A DNA stretch of 64,000 nt from SG8-40 sp963792855. Lineage in GTDB: Bacteria; Pseudomonadota; Gammaproteobacteria; Burkholderiales; Eutrophovitaceae. This document shows positions 38,725 through 48,912 of the stretch, one piece after another (positions within the stretch are counted from its first letter, which is position 1; every line of letters begins with the position of its first letter). The DNA is taken from the NCBI GenBank assembly GCA_963792855.1, contig CAWBXZ010000013.1:294579-358578 (forward strand), in the 5' to 3' direction. Under the pieces are notes generated by a model, which was not told the DNA's origin, did not search any database, and saw nothing but the letters and a program-made list of their open reading frames with translations. The position numbers and the translations under genes are program-made.

Positions 38725-40452
38725 TCAAAACACCACGCCTTCCCGTCCACGCGGATCGCTGGCCACTTCGCGATTCCCCGATCTTGCATCGACAAACACC
38801 GCCTGCATGTTGCCCCACTTGCGCCGGTACACCTCCACGGTGTGGCCCCGGCGCGTTAGTGCCGCAATCCACGAGTCGCTGAATACGCCTGGCTCGACCT
38901 GGATCCGGTCGGGCAAGTACTGATGGTGGTAGCGCGGCAGGCCAACGATGCGTTGCACGTCGACCTGCTCGCTGCCCATGTAGTCAATGATGCCAATCAT
39001 GACCATGCTGATAATCCGCGAACCGCCCGGAGTGCCCAACACCAGCACACCGCGTTCATCCTCGACGAAAGTCGGCGACATCGACGACAGCGGGCGCTTC
39101 CCCGGTTCGATCGCGTTGGCGGCGTTTCCTACCAGTTTGTAAAGATTGGGGGCAGCCAGCGCGATTGCGAAATCGTCCATATGGTTGTTGAGTAAAACAC
39201 CGGTACCGCCGGCTACCAGGCCGGCACCAAACGGTCCATTCACGGACAAGGTTGCAGCCACCCGGTTGCCATCGCCATCAACGATGGAGAAATGCGTCGT
39301 CTCCTCGCCCTCCTCGGCAGCATCATAAATCGACGGCAAGTCGGCGCTCGGCGTCGCGCGCGCCAGGTCTATGCCTTGTGCACGCTGCCTTGCGTAGGCG
39401 GGCGAAGCCAGCCGTGCTACCGGCACATCGACGAAATCCGCGTCGCCCATAAAGCGCGCGCGATCGTTGTAGGCGCGGCGCATCGCTTCGATGGTGACGT
39501 GCAAGCGCGTGTCCGCCGGCAAGGCGTCGGCGTCGAGCGCATCGAGAATCTGCAGCGTCTGGGCCATCACGAGACCGCCAGACGAAGGCAGTGGCGCCGT
39601 CGTGATGCGGGCGCCGCGATAGCGAAAACGCAGCGGTTCGCGCTCCACCACGCGATAGCCCGCAAGGTCGCCGATGGTCCAGAAACCGCCGTTGGCACGA
39701 ACCGATCGCACCATCTCCTCGGCAATCGGGCCGTTATAGAAGGCGCGGCTGCCTTCCGCGGCGATCGCCCGCAGTGTCTCAGCCAGCTGTTGTTGCCGGA
39801 TCATCTCGCCAGGTTGTGCCGGCCGGCCATCGCGCAGGAAAATGGCCGCGGTTGCCTGGTCGCGCTTCAGCACATCGGCCACCCAGCCCGATGCGCGGAC
39901 GTAACGCGCATCGGCCTCGAAGCCCTGCTGTGCGAGCCGCGTCGCCGGCGCGAGGGTTTGATTCAGTGACAGGCTGCCATAGCGTTGCGTGAGGTGTTCG
40001 AGAGCAGCCGGGATGCCGGGAATGCCGGCCGCCGTTGCGCCGCGCCGCGAAAGATCCGCAATCGGATTGCCATCCGCATCAAGAAATTTCGACGCCTCGG
40101 CCTGTGCCGGCGCCGTTTCGCGGGCGTCGATGAACACCTGGAAACCATCGTTGGCCCGATGCAGCAGGTAAAAGCCGCCGCCGCCCAAACCGGATGAGTA
40201 GGGCTCGACAACCGCAAGCGCGGCGGTCACCGCGACCGCCGCATCGAATGCGTTGCCGCCCTGCGCCAGTATCTCGCAACCGGCATTGGTTGCCAGCGGA
40301 TGGGCCGACGCAATTGCACACGGCGCTTGCGCGGCGCGCGCATCTTGCGCGACGCCGAGCGAGGCGAGTGCCGCGGCAAACGCCAATGCGAGGCCGCCGT
40401 ACGCAAGTCGCAGCCCGATACTTACCGATCCACTTTTTTCCAGCGTTTTCAC
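38725..40452 (-). CDS. ggt: Gamma-glutamyltransferase precursor
   Basis: GGT cleaves or transfers the gamma-glutamyl group of glutathione in the periplasm and matures by self-cleavage. The start chosen is the GTG at 40452, ten bases after a strong AGGAGG site. It opens with VKTLEKSGSVSIGL and a signal peptide ending near AQDARAAQA. An open frame back to 40542 has no such site. The self-processing and catalytic threonine is T385 in this numbering, in the motif ETTHFSIVDGDGN, and the GTPGGSRII substrate loop is present. Length (575) is normal. It lies 67 bases after the PerM-type permease gene. Confidence 0.94.
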   Translation of the reverse strand: MKTLEKSGSVSIGLRLAYGGLALAFAAALASLGVAQDARAAQAPCAIASAHPLATNAGCEILAQGGNAFDAAVAVTAALAVVEPYSSGLGGGGFYLLHRANDGFQVFIDARETAPAQAEASKFLDADGNPIADLSRRGATAAGIPGIPAALEHLTQRYGSLSLNQTLAPATRLAQQGFEADARYVRASGWVADVLKRDQATAAIFLRDGRPAQPGEMIRQQQLAETLRAIAAEGSRAFYNGPIAEEMVRSVRANGGFWTIGDLAGYRVVEREPLRFRYRGARITTAPLPSSGGLVMAQTLQILDALDADALPADTRLHVTIEAMRRAYNDRARFMGDADFVDVPVARLASPAYARQRAQGIDLARATPSADLPSIYDAAEEGEETTHFSIVDGDGNRVAATLSVNGPFGAGLVAGGTGVLLNNHMDDFAIALAAPNLYKLVGNAANAIEPGKRPLSSMSPTFVEDERGVLVLGTPGGSRIISMVMIGIIDYMGSEQVDVQRIVGLPRYHHQYLPDRIQVEPGVFSDSWIAALTRRGHTVEVYRRKWGNMQAVFVDARSGNREVASDPRGREGVVF

Positions 40453-40519
40453 TGCGCGAAGTCCTCCTGTTCGTTGTCCCATGGCGCCGCCCGTTTCGTG
40501 CCTGACCGCACTGACGGGG

Positions 40520-41584
40520 TCAGGCCGCTGTTTCACCATCACTGTTGACTGCTGTCCATTCGCGCAGCATACGTGTGCCTACCGCCAGCAGGGTCGGTCC
40601 GATGAACACACCGATAAACCCGAAAGACAAGGCGCCTCCGGCCACACCCAGCAGCACGGTTGCGAACGGCAGGCGGCTGCCGCGGCTGATCAGCCACGGC
40701 TTGATGATGTTGTCGACCCCGCTGATGACGAAGAAACCCCACAACCCCATGAAGATTCCCCATCCCACAGAGTCATTCAGCAACAGCCACACCGTCGCCG
40801 ACACCCATACCAGCGGCGGCCCCACCGGCACGATCGACAGGAAAAAAACAGCAAGCCCGAGCAGCGGCGCCGCCGGAACGCCGGCGAGCGCGAGGCCTAT
40901 TCCGGCCAGAAGCCCCTGTGCGAGCGCGGTGCCGATGATGCCGTAAACAACGCTGATGACGGTACCACCCGCGACTTCGAACATGCGCTGTGCCCGCTCG
41001 CCGGCCAGCCGCGATCCGACGTCGCGCAACTGCGCAGCCACCGCCTCGCCTTCGCGAAACAGGAAAAACGCCAGAAACACACTCAACCCGAGTTGGACCA
41101 GACCCACGCCAAGGGCTTCGCCGACCACCAGTGAAATACTGCGCAGTGTCGGCAGCAACTTGCGCGCCTCCTCAACCAGCGCGCTGCCATCGTGGACGAA
41201 GCTGCGCCAGTACTCGTTCATGCTCCCGCCCACGAGCGGCAATTGCGACAGCCACAGCGGCGGATCTGGCAAGCCATGATCGATGGCGCTGCGTGCCGCC
41301 GTCACCACCAGCACCGAGTTATCGGCAAGGGCTGCCACTACGATGACGAACGGCGCTATCAGCAAGACACCAATCGCCATCGTCATGATCGAGGCAGCCA
41401 GCGTGCGCCGCCCGCCAAGGGCGTCCTTCAACCGCGCGTATACCGGCCAGGTCGAAAAGGTCAGAATCGCGGCCCACACGATGGCGGTCAGGAACGGCCG
41501 CAGAATGATGAAACAGCCTGCAAGGACCAGCAGCACCAGACCCAGGCCCAGGATACGGTCGACGATTTCGGAACGGTTCATCAT
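40520..41584 (-). CDS. AI-2E/PerM family permease
   Basis: This 354-residue protein has about seven to eight hydrophobic segments (for example LGLVLLVLAGCFIILRPFL near the N-terminus and ALSFGFIGVFIGPTLLAVG near the end) and the family-typical SIVPVGPPLVWV and SGVDNIIKPWLISRGSRLP motifs. Family members include the quorum-signal exporter TqsA and proteins of other or unknown roles, so the substrate is not assigned. It is downstream of the cardiolipin-synthase-like gene on the same strand. Confidence 0.88.
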   Translation of the reverse strand: MMNRSEIVDRILGLGLVLLVLAGCFIILRPFLTAIVWAAILTFSTWPVYARLKDALGGRRTLAASIMTMAIGVLLIAPFVIVVAALADNSVLVVTAARSAIDHGLPDPPLWLSQLPLVGGSMNEYWRSFVHDGSALVEEARKLLPTLRSISLVVGEALGVGLVQLGLSVFLAFFLFREGEAVAAQLRDVGSRLAGERAQRMFEVAGGTVISVVYGIIGTALAQGLLAGIGLALAGVPAAPLLGLAVFFLSIVPVGPPLVWVSATVWLLLNDSVGWGIFMGLWGFFVISGVDNIIKPWLISRGSRLPFATVLLGVAGGALSFGFIGVFIGPTLLAVGTRMLREWTAVNSDGETAA

Positions 41585-41693
41585 GTGCTTACGGATTGCG
41601 AGTGCGACAGTCTAACGGGTATCGGAACCAGACCGGCGCGAAGCGCAACCGCAATCATGGCGAGCAGTTCCGTACCGCAGTACATGCAAGCCC

Positions 41694-43193
41694 TCAGAGT
41701 TGGTCTTCAATAGGCAGCCAGGAAAAAAAAGAAACAACGGCACGCCGCCACCAGCCGGCCAACGGTTCGTGCACAAACCGTTCCCTGTCACCGCGTCCCT
41801 GTTCATCCCAGACAAGGCCGCCGGAGTCGCTGTCCAGCCGCACGCGATAACTGTAGTCGGGCGAGGCGAGCACATTGACGCACTCGCGCACCTGCCCGGC
41901 AAAAGCCTCGCTCGAAACCAGCACGCCGATTTCGGTGTTCAGATTCATCGATCGCGGATCAAGGTTGAGCGAGCCGATGACAACGTGCCTGCGATCGAAC
42001 ACGTAGGCCTTCGCATGCAAGCTGCCGCGCCCGTGGCCGAACAGGTGCGCCCGCGGCCCTTCTCCGGTCGCGAAGGGCTTCACCTCGCGTATCTCCACGC
42101 CGATCTCCAGCAACCGCTGCCGGTAGCGTCGATACGCCGAGTGGACCGCGACAACGTCGGTTGAGGCAAGCGAATTTGTTACCAGCAGCACCCGGATACC
42201 GCGTGCGCGCAAGTCCGCGAGCACCGCCATGCCGCGCTCGCCCGGAACAAAATAGGGAGACACCATCAGCAGTTCACGCGATGCGGACTGCGCCAGTTCG
42301 ACAAGCTGCTCGAGCGGCGAAGGGCTGCGGGAGAACGCATCGGCGATCTTCTCTGGCGGATCCACAATAAGGTGCGCCCGGCCCCACTCCCATTCCAGCT
42401 CTCCACGGGCAAAACTCGCCGCCAGGCGCGTTCGTGCCAGCTGATTCTCGAATTCGGCAATCCGCCGGCGTTTCCCAAGCTGGGCCAGCCGGTTGCGAAA
42501 CCGGGCAAACTCGGCCGCGGAACGGTTCCTGACACCAACGGAGCGCAATGTCCGGGTACTGTCGCTGTTCCAGTACGCATCGAAACTGGCTGCGATGTCC
42601 GAAACCAGTGCGCCGGTGCAAAGCGCATCCATGTCGCGGAATCCGAAGTCCGCGCTGATGCCGAAATACCGGTCGGCCAGGTTGCGACCGCCGATGACGA
42701 CAATGCGGCCGTCGCTGATGAACACCTTGTTGTGCATGCGCCGGTTGAGGCGCCGCACACTGGCGAGCATGCCGGCCAACCCGGCAATCGCACCGCCGGC
42801 ATACCCCCTGACGGGATTGAACAGGCGAATCTCGACGTTCGGGTGCGTATTGAGCAACGCCGATTGCGAATCGCGCCAGATCAGCGGCCAGCCATCGACC
42901 AGCAGGCGAACCCGCACGCCACGGTCGGCCGCTTGCAGGATGGTCGCCGAGAGCAATGCGCCGGAGGCATCGCCCCTGAACAGGTAATACTGCAGATCGA
43001 GCGTTCTGCGTGCGCGTGCAATCAGGAAAGCGCGCGCCAGAAACGCTTCGTCACCCGCTGTCAGCAATCTGAAACCGGACTGGCCGGATTGCGCTCTGGC
43101 CTGCGGGCCGGCGAGGTCATCACAGGTCCATTCGCGTGGTTCGTCGACGACACCCGCCTCGAGAAACTGGTCGAATCCTTTTCGTTGCGGCAC
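41694..43193 (-). CDS. Phospholipase D-family protein, ClsC-like cardiolipin synthase
   Basis: The 499-residue protein has two HKD motifs: HNKVFISDGRIVVIGGRN at about residue 153 and HAKAYVFDRRHVVIGSLN at about residue 398. Both match the phospholipase D active site. Absence of an N-terminal membrane anchor and the overall pattern resemble ClsC (YmdC), which makes cardiolipin from phosphatidylglycerol and phosphatidylethanolamine. The start is the GTG at 43193, the first possible in this frame, with a poor ribosome-binding site. The preceding RND gene overlaps it by 73 bases only because of that gene's frameshift; the restored pump frame ends 60 bases upstream. Confidence 0.85.
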   Translation of the reverse strand: MPQRKGFDQFLEAGVVDEPREWTCDDLAGPQARAQSGQSGFRLLTAGDEAFLARAFLIARARRTLDLQYYLFRGDASGALLSATILQAADRGVRVRLLVDGWPLIWRDSQSALLNTHPNVEIRLFNPVRGYAGGAIAGLAGMLASVRRLNRRMHNKVFISDGRIVVIGGRNLADRYFGISADFGFRDMDALCTGALVSDIAASFDAYWNSDSTRTLRSVGVRNRSAAEFARFRNRLAQLGKRRRIAEFENQLARTRLAASFARGELEWEWGRAHLIVDPPEKIADAFSRSPSPLEQLVELAQSASRELLMVSPYFVPGERGMAVLADLRARGIRVLLVTNSLASTDVVAVHSAYRRYRQRLLEIGVEIREVKPFATGEGPRAHLFGHGRGSLHAKAYVFDRRHVVIGSLNLDPRSMNLNTEIGVLVSSEAFAGQVRECVNVLASPDYSYRVRLDSDSGGLVWDEQGRGDRERFVHEPLAGWWRRAVVSFFSWLPIEDQL

Positions 43194-46100
43194 TGCGTCT
43201 CTCGCTGGCGGGAAATAACGTTTCAGAAAACGACAGGCGGGCGCACCCCGGGGTCAGGGTCGCGGCACGCGAAACCAGGCAGCGTACAAGGCGGGCAGGA
43301 ACAGCAGCGTCAATGCCGTCGCCGACACCAGTCCGCCCATGATCGCCACTGCCATTGGCCCCCAGAAATCGCTGCCGATGGACAATGGGAATCATCGCAA
43401 GTGTCGCCGTCAGCGCAGTCAGCACGATAGGCCGGAACCTGCGCACCGTCGCCTCTATGACCGCCTCCCACTGACTGTGCCCGGCCGCAATATCCTGCTC
43501 GATCTGGTCGATCAGGATAATCGAGTTGCGCATGATCATCCCGAACAAGGCGATCACGCCAAGGTTTGCCACGAAGCCGAAAGGCACGTTCCAGGTCAGC
43601 AGGATGATCGCCACACCGATGAGTCCCAGCGGCGCGGTCAACAGGACGATAAACGTGCGCTGCATGCTTTTCAGTTGCAGCATCAGCAGCGTCAGAACCG
43701 TAAGCAGCATGAACGGCATGACGTCGATGATCGATTGCTGTCCCTTGGCGCTCTCCTCGATCGCACCGCCCATTTCGATCCGGTAACGCGGCGGCAGTTC
43801 GGCACGCAAGCGGTCCAGTTGCGGGTCGATCCTTTGCGAAATCACGGGTGCCTGTACGTCACCGCGTATGTCGGCGCGAACCGTTACCGTCGCCTGACGG
43901 TTGCGCCGCCAGATTATGCCCTCCTCGAACCCGTACTCGATATAGGCAACCTGGGAGAGCGGAACCCACTTGCCGCTCGAGGTCGGAACATTGACCTGCG
44001 CAAGACTTCCCGGGTCGATGCGCTCGGCCCGTTCGGCCCGCGCAACGACTTCGATCAATTCGTCGTTTTCGCGATACTGCGTAATCGCCAAGCCACTCAG
44101 TATCGAATTGAGCACGTTGGCAAGGCTCTGGCTGGAAACGCCAATGGCGCGTGCCTTGTTCTGGTCCACGTCGAGCCGAATACTCTTGACCTGCTCGTTC
44201 CAGTCCAGATGCACGTTCACGGTATTCGGGTCCGCGCGCATGATCACCGACACGTCATTGGCAATGCGCCGCAGCGAAGGAATGTCGCTGCCGCTGACGC
44301 GGAACTGGATCGGATAGCCGACGGGCGGACCGTTCTCGAGACGGTTCACACGGCTGCGCAGCAGCGTGAACTCGTTCTCCAGCGTGTCTTCAAGCCGCGC
44401 GGCAACCCGGTCGCGCGCGTCGTTGTCCTTCGTCAAAACCACAAACTGCGCGAAATTCGTATGGTTGAGCTGTTGGTCGATCGCCAGATAAAAACGCGGG
44501 CTGCCGGCGCCAATATAGGCAACGTAGTTTTCGATATCCGCATCTCCCTGCAGTTTTTCCTCGAGCCGTTTCGCTACGTTTTCCGTTGCCTCGAAGGACG
44601 CACCCTGCGGCAACCACAAATCGACCATCAACTCGGGCCGGTTGGATGAAGGAAAAAACTGGTTCTGCACGAACTGGAAACCGTAAATCGACAAGGCGAA
44701 CACAGCGCCTGTCGCCACCAGTACGGTCTTTCTGCGCATGACGCACCAGGTCACGAGCCCGCGAAAACGCCGGTAAAAGGGTTTCTGGTAAATGTCGGGA
44801 TCGTGCCCGGAAACCGAGCCGTAATCGGGAAGCAGCTTGAACCCCAGGTAGGGGGTGAACACGACGGCAACGACCCAGGAAACCAGCAGTGCAATGGTCA
44901 CCACCGCAAAAATCGAGAAGGTGTACTCGCCGGCAGATGACTTTGCGAAGCCGACCGGCATGAATCCGGCCGCCGTAATCAGCGTCCCCGTCAACATCGG
45001 AAACGCCGTCGAGGTATAGACGAAACTCGCGGCGCGAACACGTTCCCAGCCCTGCTCCATCTTCGTCGACATCATTTCCACGGCAATGATGGCGTCGTCG
45101 ACCAGCAATCCCAGCGCGATGATGAGCGCACCCAGCGATATGCGCTGGAAGTCGATGCCGTAGAGCATCATCATCAGAAAGGTCACTGCCAGAACCAGCG
45201 GAATGGATAGCGCCACCACAAGCCCGGTGCGAAATCCGAGACTGAAAAAACTGACCGCCAGAACAATAATGATGGCCTCGGCCAGCGTCTTCATGAATTC
45301 CCTGACCGAGCGTTTCACCACCTGCGGCTGGTTGGCGAACTGGTGCACCTCGATGCCGACGGGCAGATCGGCTTCGATTTCCCGGAAAGCCGCCTGCAGG
45401 TCCTCGCCCAGCTCGAGGATGTCACCGCCGCCCGCCATCGACACCGCCAGCACGATGGCTTCGTGCCCCATATAACGGACTTTGGTTACGGGCGGATCAA
45501 CATAACCGCGGTACACGCGCGCGATGTCTCCCAGCCGGAACAACCTGTCATTGGCCTGAATTCCGATTTCGCGGATGCTCTCCACGGAGCCGAACGCTCC
45601 GGACACGCGCAGATGCATGCGGTCGGCACTGGTGTCGATGACACCAGCCGGCGTCATCGCGTTTTGCTGTTGCAAGACCGCCATGATCTGTTCGGGGCTG
45701 ACCCCCAGCGTGGACAGCTTGCGATGCGAGAACTCGACGTAAATCTTCTCGTCCTGCGCACCGATGATGTCGGCCTTGGCCACGTTCGGAACCCGCAATA
45801 TCTCCCGGCGCACCGCCTCGACGTAATCTTTCAGTTCCGCGTAGCTGAATCCGTCGGCCGTAAACGCATAGAGGTTTCCGAAAACGTCCCCGAACTCGTC
45901 GTTGAAGAAAGGCCCGACGACGCCCTGCGGCAAGGTATGACGGATGTCGGATACCTTCTTTCGAACCTGGTACCAGAGGTCTTTCACCTCGGCGGGTGGT
46001 GTCGTGTCGCTCAGTTGAATCAGCAGAACCGATTCACCGTTACGCGAGTAACTGCGAATGAAATCGAGGTACGGCGTTTCCTGCAGCTTCTTTTCGAGGC

Positions 46101-46305
46101 GCTCGGTGACCTGTTGCTCGACTTCGTCCGGCGAAGCGCCCGGCCACATCGTGCGCACCACCATCACCTTCACCGTGAACTCGGGATCTTCTGCCTGACC
46201 GAGATTGAAGTAGGCATAAATGCCGGATGCGCCCAGCGCCAGCATAAAAAAAAGCACCAGAGACTGGTGCTCCAGCGCCCATTCCGACAGGTTGAACCGT
46301 TTCAC
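43120..46305 (-). CDS. RND efflux pump inner-membrane subunit, frameshifted near the C-terminus
   Basis: This is the proton-driven inner-membrane component of a tripartite efflux pump. The frame as read is 1061 residues, with a first helix at 13-33, two large periplasmic regions and the GLLVDDAIIAVEMM segment bearing the transmembrane aspartates. Near 43375-43395 the frame slips: after TATLAMIPIV the sequence reads out of frame for about 90 residues. The other frame gives the expected last segment (SDFWGPMAVAIMGGL, then LTLLFLPALYAAWFRVPRP) with a stop at 43254. The extra bases may be a TGTCCAT-type 7-nt duplication or a single-base error. The GTG start overlaps the fusion-protein stop (GTGA). 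Substrate unknown. Confidence 0.85.
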   Translation of the reverse strand: MKRFNLSEWALEHQSLVLFFMLALGASGIYAYFNLGQAEDPEFTVKVMVVRTMWPGASPDEVEQQVTERLEKKLQETPYLDFIRSYSRNGESVLLIQLSDTTPPAEVKDLWYQVRKKVSDIRHTLPQGVVGPFFNDEFGDVFGNLYAFTADGFSYAELKDYVEAVRREILRVPNVAKADIIGAQDEKIYVEFSHRKLSTLGVSPEQIMAVLQQQNAMTPAGVIDTSADRMHLRVSGAFGSVESIREIGIQANDRLFRLGDIARVYRGYVDPPVTKVRYMGHEAIVLAVSMAGGGDILELGEDLQAAFREIEADLPVGIEVHQFANQPQVVKRSVREFMKTLAEAIIIVLAVSFFSLGFRTGLVVALSIPLVLAVTFLMMMLYGIDFQRISLGALIIALGLLVDDAIIAVEMMSTKMEQGWERVRAASFVYTSTAFPMLTGTLITAAGFMPVGFAKSSAGEYTFSIFAVVTIALLVSWVVAVVFTPYLGFKLLPDYGSVSGHDPDIYQKPFYRRFRGLVTWCVMRRKTVLVATGAVFALSIYGFQFVQNQFFPSSNRPELMVDLWLPQGASFEATENVAKRLEEKLQGDADIENYVAYIGAGSPRFYLAIDQQLNHTNFAQFVVLTKDNDARDRVAARLEDTLENEFTLLRSRVNRLENGPPVGYPIQFRVSGSDIPSLRRIANDVSVIMRADPNTVNVHLDWNEQVKSIRLDVDQNKARAIGVSSQSLANVLNSILSGLAITQYRENDELIEVVARAERAERIDPGSLAQVNVPTSSGKWVPLSQVAYIEYGFEEGIIWRRNRQATVTVRADIRGDVQAPVISQRIDPQLDRLRAELPPRYRIEMGGAIEESAKGQQSIIDVMPFMLLTVLTLLMLQLKSMQRTFIVLLTAPLGLIGVAIILLTWNVPFGFVANLGVIALFGMIMRNSIILIDQIEQDIAAGHSQWEAVIEATVRRFRPIVLTALTATLAMIPIVHRQRFLGANGSGDHGRTGVGDGIDAAVPARLVRCLVSRAATLTPGCARLSFSETLFPASERRSAATKRIRPVSRGGCRRRTTRMDL

Positions 46306-47456
46306 GGCCCGACTCCGTCAAGCACGCGAACCGACTCGCCTTCGAACAACTTGTGAACCCCGGCACGTACGACCATGTCGCCATCCGCAAGCGCGCCGGT
46401 CACCGCCACCTTGTCCTCGAAGTAACGCACGACTTCCACCGGAAGCGCACTGACGCCACCCGTGGCCGGATCGACTCGCCATACGGCAGCCCCCTCCCCT
46501 TGCTGGAAGATTGCCGTAGCCGGCAATTGCACCATGCGGCCACCCGCAATGCCTTGCAGATAGACGTTCGCGGTCATCCCGAGACCGACACTTTCATCCG
46601 CTTCGATCATGGCGATGCGCACCGCGTAGGTGCGGGTCACCGGGTCGGCAACCGGACTGACCTCGCGAACCCGCCCCCGAAACTCGCGATCGGGTTTGGC
46701 CCAAAGCGTGATGACAATCTCCGTCGCGGCATTCAGCTCGCCAAGTTTTCTCTCGGGCACGCTGATGGCGACTTCCTTCTCCGATGTGCGGGCAACCCGC
46801 AAAACGGTTTGCCCGGCGGCAACCACCTGACCGACTTCGGCCTCGATTGCCGTAACGACGCCGGCATGATCGGCGCGCAAACGCGTGTAGTTCGCCTGAT
46901 TCTCCGTCACCGCCAGCTCGGCGCGCACCTGGGCCAGTTGCGCCTCGGCGACCTCGTAATCGGTGCGCCGCCGGTCGAACTCCGCACGGCTGATGAACCT
47001 CTTCTCGTAAAGGTCCTTGTAACGCTCATAGTCCCCCTTGACCTGCTTGTAGGCGGCATCGGCCGCCACAAGCCGCGAGCGCACCGCCTGCGAATTGAGT
47101 TTCTGGTCCTCCGGATCGAGTCTGGCGAGCGCCGTGCCCGCCTTGACCACATCGCCAATGTCGACGAATCGTTCGACAATCTTGCCGCCGACGCGAAAGC
47201 CGAGCGCCGTCTCGTAACGCGGCCTTATCTCCCCCGAATACGCAACCTCTTCGACCTGTTGGCCGGGACTGACGCGCACGACGTTCACCGCCCGCAACGG
47301 TGCAGGCGGCGTCTCTTCGCGCGTGCAGGCGCTCGCCAGGAGGACAACAATCGCCCCTGCACACAGCCATTTGGCGCCCTGCGCTGGCATGGCCGCGAAG
47401 ATCCGCCGGTGCACCGGCTTCAACGCAAAGCCACTCGGGAAGACAACTTTTACCAT
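46302..47456 (-). CDS. RND efflux periplasmic adaptor (membrane-fusion lipoprotein)
   Basis: The adaptor links the RND pump to TolC. The protein has up to 384 residues with a lipoprotein-type signal ending in LLASAC, the lipoyl/barrel-sandwich segments (VGGKIVERFVDIGDVVKAG and DHAGVVTAIEAEVGQVVAAG), a coiled-coil hairpin (about 120-200), and C-terminal beta domains. The first start is ATG 47456; the ATG at 47390 (MPAQGAKWLC) gives a more typical signal peptide, but neither has a strong ribosome-binding site. The gene lies 15 bases after tolC and overlaps the pump start by four bases. Confidence 0.92.
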   Translation of the reverse strand: MVKVVFPSGFALKPVHRRIFAAMPAQGAKWLCAGAIVVLLASACTREETPPAPLRAVNVVRVSPGQQVEEVAYSGEIRPRYETALGFRVGGKIVERFVDIGDVVKAGTALARLDPEDQKLNSQAVRSRLVAADAAYKQVKGDYERYKDLYEKRFISRAEFDRRRTDYEVAEAQLAQVRAELAVTENQANYTRLRADHAGVVTAIEAEVGQVVAAGQTVLRVARTSEKEVAISVPERKLGELNAATEIVITLWAKPDREFRGRVREVSPVADPVTRTYAVRIAMIEADESVGLGMTANVYLQGIAGGRMVQLPATAIFQQGEGAAVWRVDPATGGVSALPVEVVRYFEDKVAVTGALADGDMVVRAGVHKLFEGESVRVLDGVGP

Positions 47457-47471
47457 CGAATCCGCAAGACC

Positions 47472-48797
47472 TTATTGCTCGAGCAAACGGTTGACGTCCT
47501 GCAAATCGGCTTCGGCAAGGCTGCCCACCGCGGCCTGCAGGCGCAACTGGCTCAGTATCGTGTTGTACACCGCCTGCGCCAGATCACGCTGCGCAATGAC
47601 GAGCTGCTGCTCGGCATTGAGCACGTCCACCGCCGTTCGCACCCCCACCTGCTGGCCCAGCTTGGTCGATTCGAGCTGCAGCCGCGTCGAGGCGACCGCT
47701 TGCTGGAACGCCCCGACCTGGGCAATGCCGCTGGTCACCCCGAGATAGGCTTCGCGCGCGGCCTGTGCCACCTGCCGGCGCGCCTGCTCGAGCTCCTGCG
47801 CCGCGCGCTCCTGCCCCGCAACGGCTTCGCGCGTGCGCGAGCTGATCGCCCCGCCCTGATACAGCGGCAGGTTGAATTGCAGCCCGATGACGCCGCTGTT
47901 GGTGTCCGAACCCACCCCGAAGGCCGATGATTCCTGGTCCGTGCGCGAGAGCGAGCCCACCAGGTCGAGCGTGGGCTGGTGCCCGGCGCGCTGGCGCTTG
48001 ACTTCCGTTTGCGCAATCTCGAGCGTTTGCTGGGCACGCAGCACCTGCAACGCGCTTTGCAAGGATTGCTCCGCCCAGGCGTTGATGTCGGCGGGACTGG
48101 GCGGGCTGAGACTGACCCCGGGGCGCAGTCCGGCTACTTCGCCTTGCAGCGGCTGGCCAATGAGCACCTGCACCGCTTCGGTGGCAACACGCAGCTCGTT
48201 CTCGGCACCGAGCTCTTGCGCGACCACGAGGTCGTAGCGCGCCTGCGCTTCGCGCTGGTCGGTGATGGTGGCCGTGCCCACCACGAAGTTGCGCTTGGCT
48301 TGCTCGAGCTGCTCGCGCACCGCGGTCTTTTGCGAGCGCACCGTGCTCAGGTTGAAACGCGCGAGCAGGATGTCAAAGTAGGCTTGCGCGGTGCGAAGCA
48401 CCAGGTCCTGGCCGGCCAGATCGAGCTCCGTGGCCGCTTGCGCGATCTGGAGGTAGGCCTGGTCTACGCCGAGCATGTTCTGGCGCCGGTAGAGCGGCTG
48501 ACTCAGGTTGATCCCGTAGTTGTAGGCGTTGTAGTCGCGACGCCCCGAGTTGAAGGTGGGCTGGTCGTATTGCACGTCTACGTCGTTGTAGTTGTAGCCG
48601 GCTTCGAAGTTGATGTCCGGCAATAGCCCGGCCCTGGCCTGGGGCACGCGCTCTTGCTGCGCCAGGTATTGCGCCTTGGCCGCCGCGTAGCTCGCATCGT
48701 TGACCTGCGCCTGCCCGTATATGTCCATCAGGTCTATCGCCAGCGCCGGGGCGGCGGTCAGCATCGCCGCCAGCGCGGCGATCGTTCGAATTGTCAT
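47472..48797 (-). CDS. tolC: TolC-family outer-membrane efflux channel
   Basis: The 441-residue precursor has a signal peptide cleaved near ALA-IDLMD and two repeated TolC halves of long helices and beta strands. The conserved DLMDIYGQAQVNDASYAAA opening, YNYGINLSQPLYRR strand and C-terminal LNAEQQLVIAQRDLAQA helix are all present. A GAGGAAG site precedes ATG 48797. It forms an operon with the adaptor and pump downstream. A truncated second copy of its N-terminal region lies just upstream. Confidence 0.93.
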   Translation of the reverse strand: MTIRTIAALAAMLTAAPALAIDLMDIYGQAQVNDASYAAAKAQYLAQQERVPQARAGLLPDINFEAGYNYNDVDVQYDQPTFNSGRRDYNAYNYGINLSQPLYRRQNMLGVDQAYLQIAQAATELDLAGQDLVLRTAQAYFDILLARFNLSTVRSQKTAVREQLEQAKRNFVVGTATITDQREAQARYDLVVAQELGAENELRVATEAVQVLIGQPLQGEVAGLRPGVSLSPPSPADINAWAEQSLQSALQVLRAQQTLEIAQTEVKRQRAGHQPTLDLVGSLSRTDQESSAFGVGSDTNSGVIGLQFNLPLYQGGAISSRTREAVAGQERAAQELEQARRQVAQAAREAYLGVTSGIAQVGAFQQAVASTRLQLESTKLGQQVGVRTAVDVLNAEQQLVIAQRDLAQAVYNTILSQLRLQAAVGSLAEADLQDVNRLLEQ

Positions 48798-48912
48798 TTC
48801 TGTCTTCCTCCGTTGCTTGCTGTTACTTCGCCATTTGTTTTCTGAATTACCTTGTTTACTGATTTACTGAACCGGCACATTTTCTTCTGCTATCCGCCGC
48901 CGGCCGTTGGTG

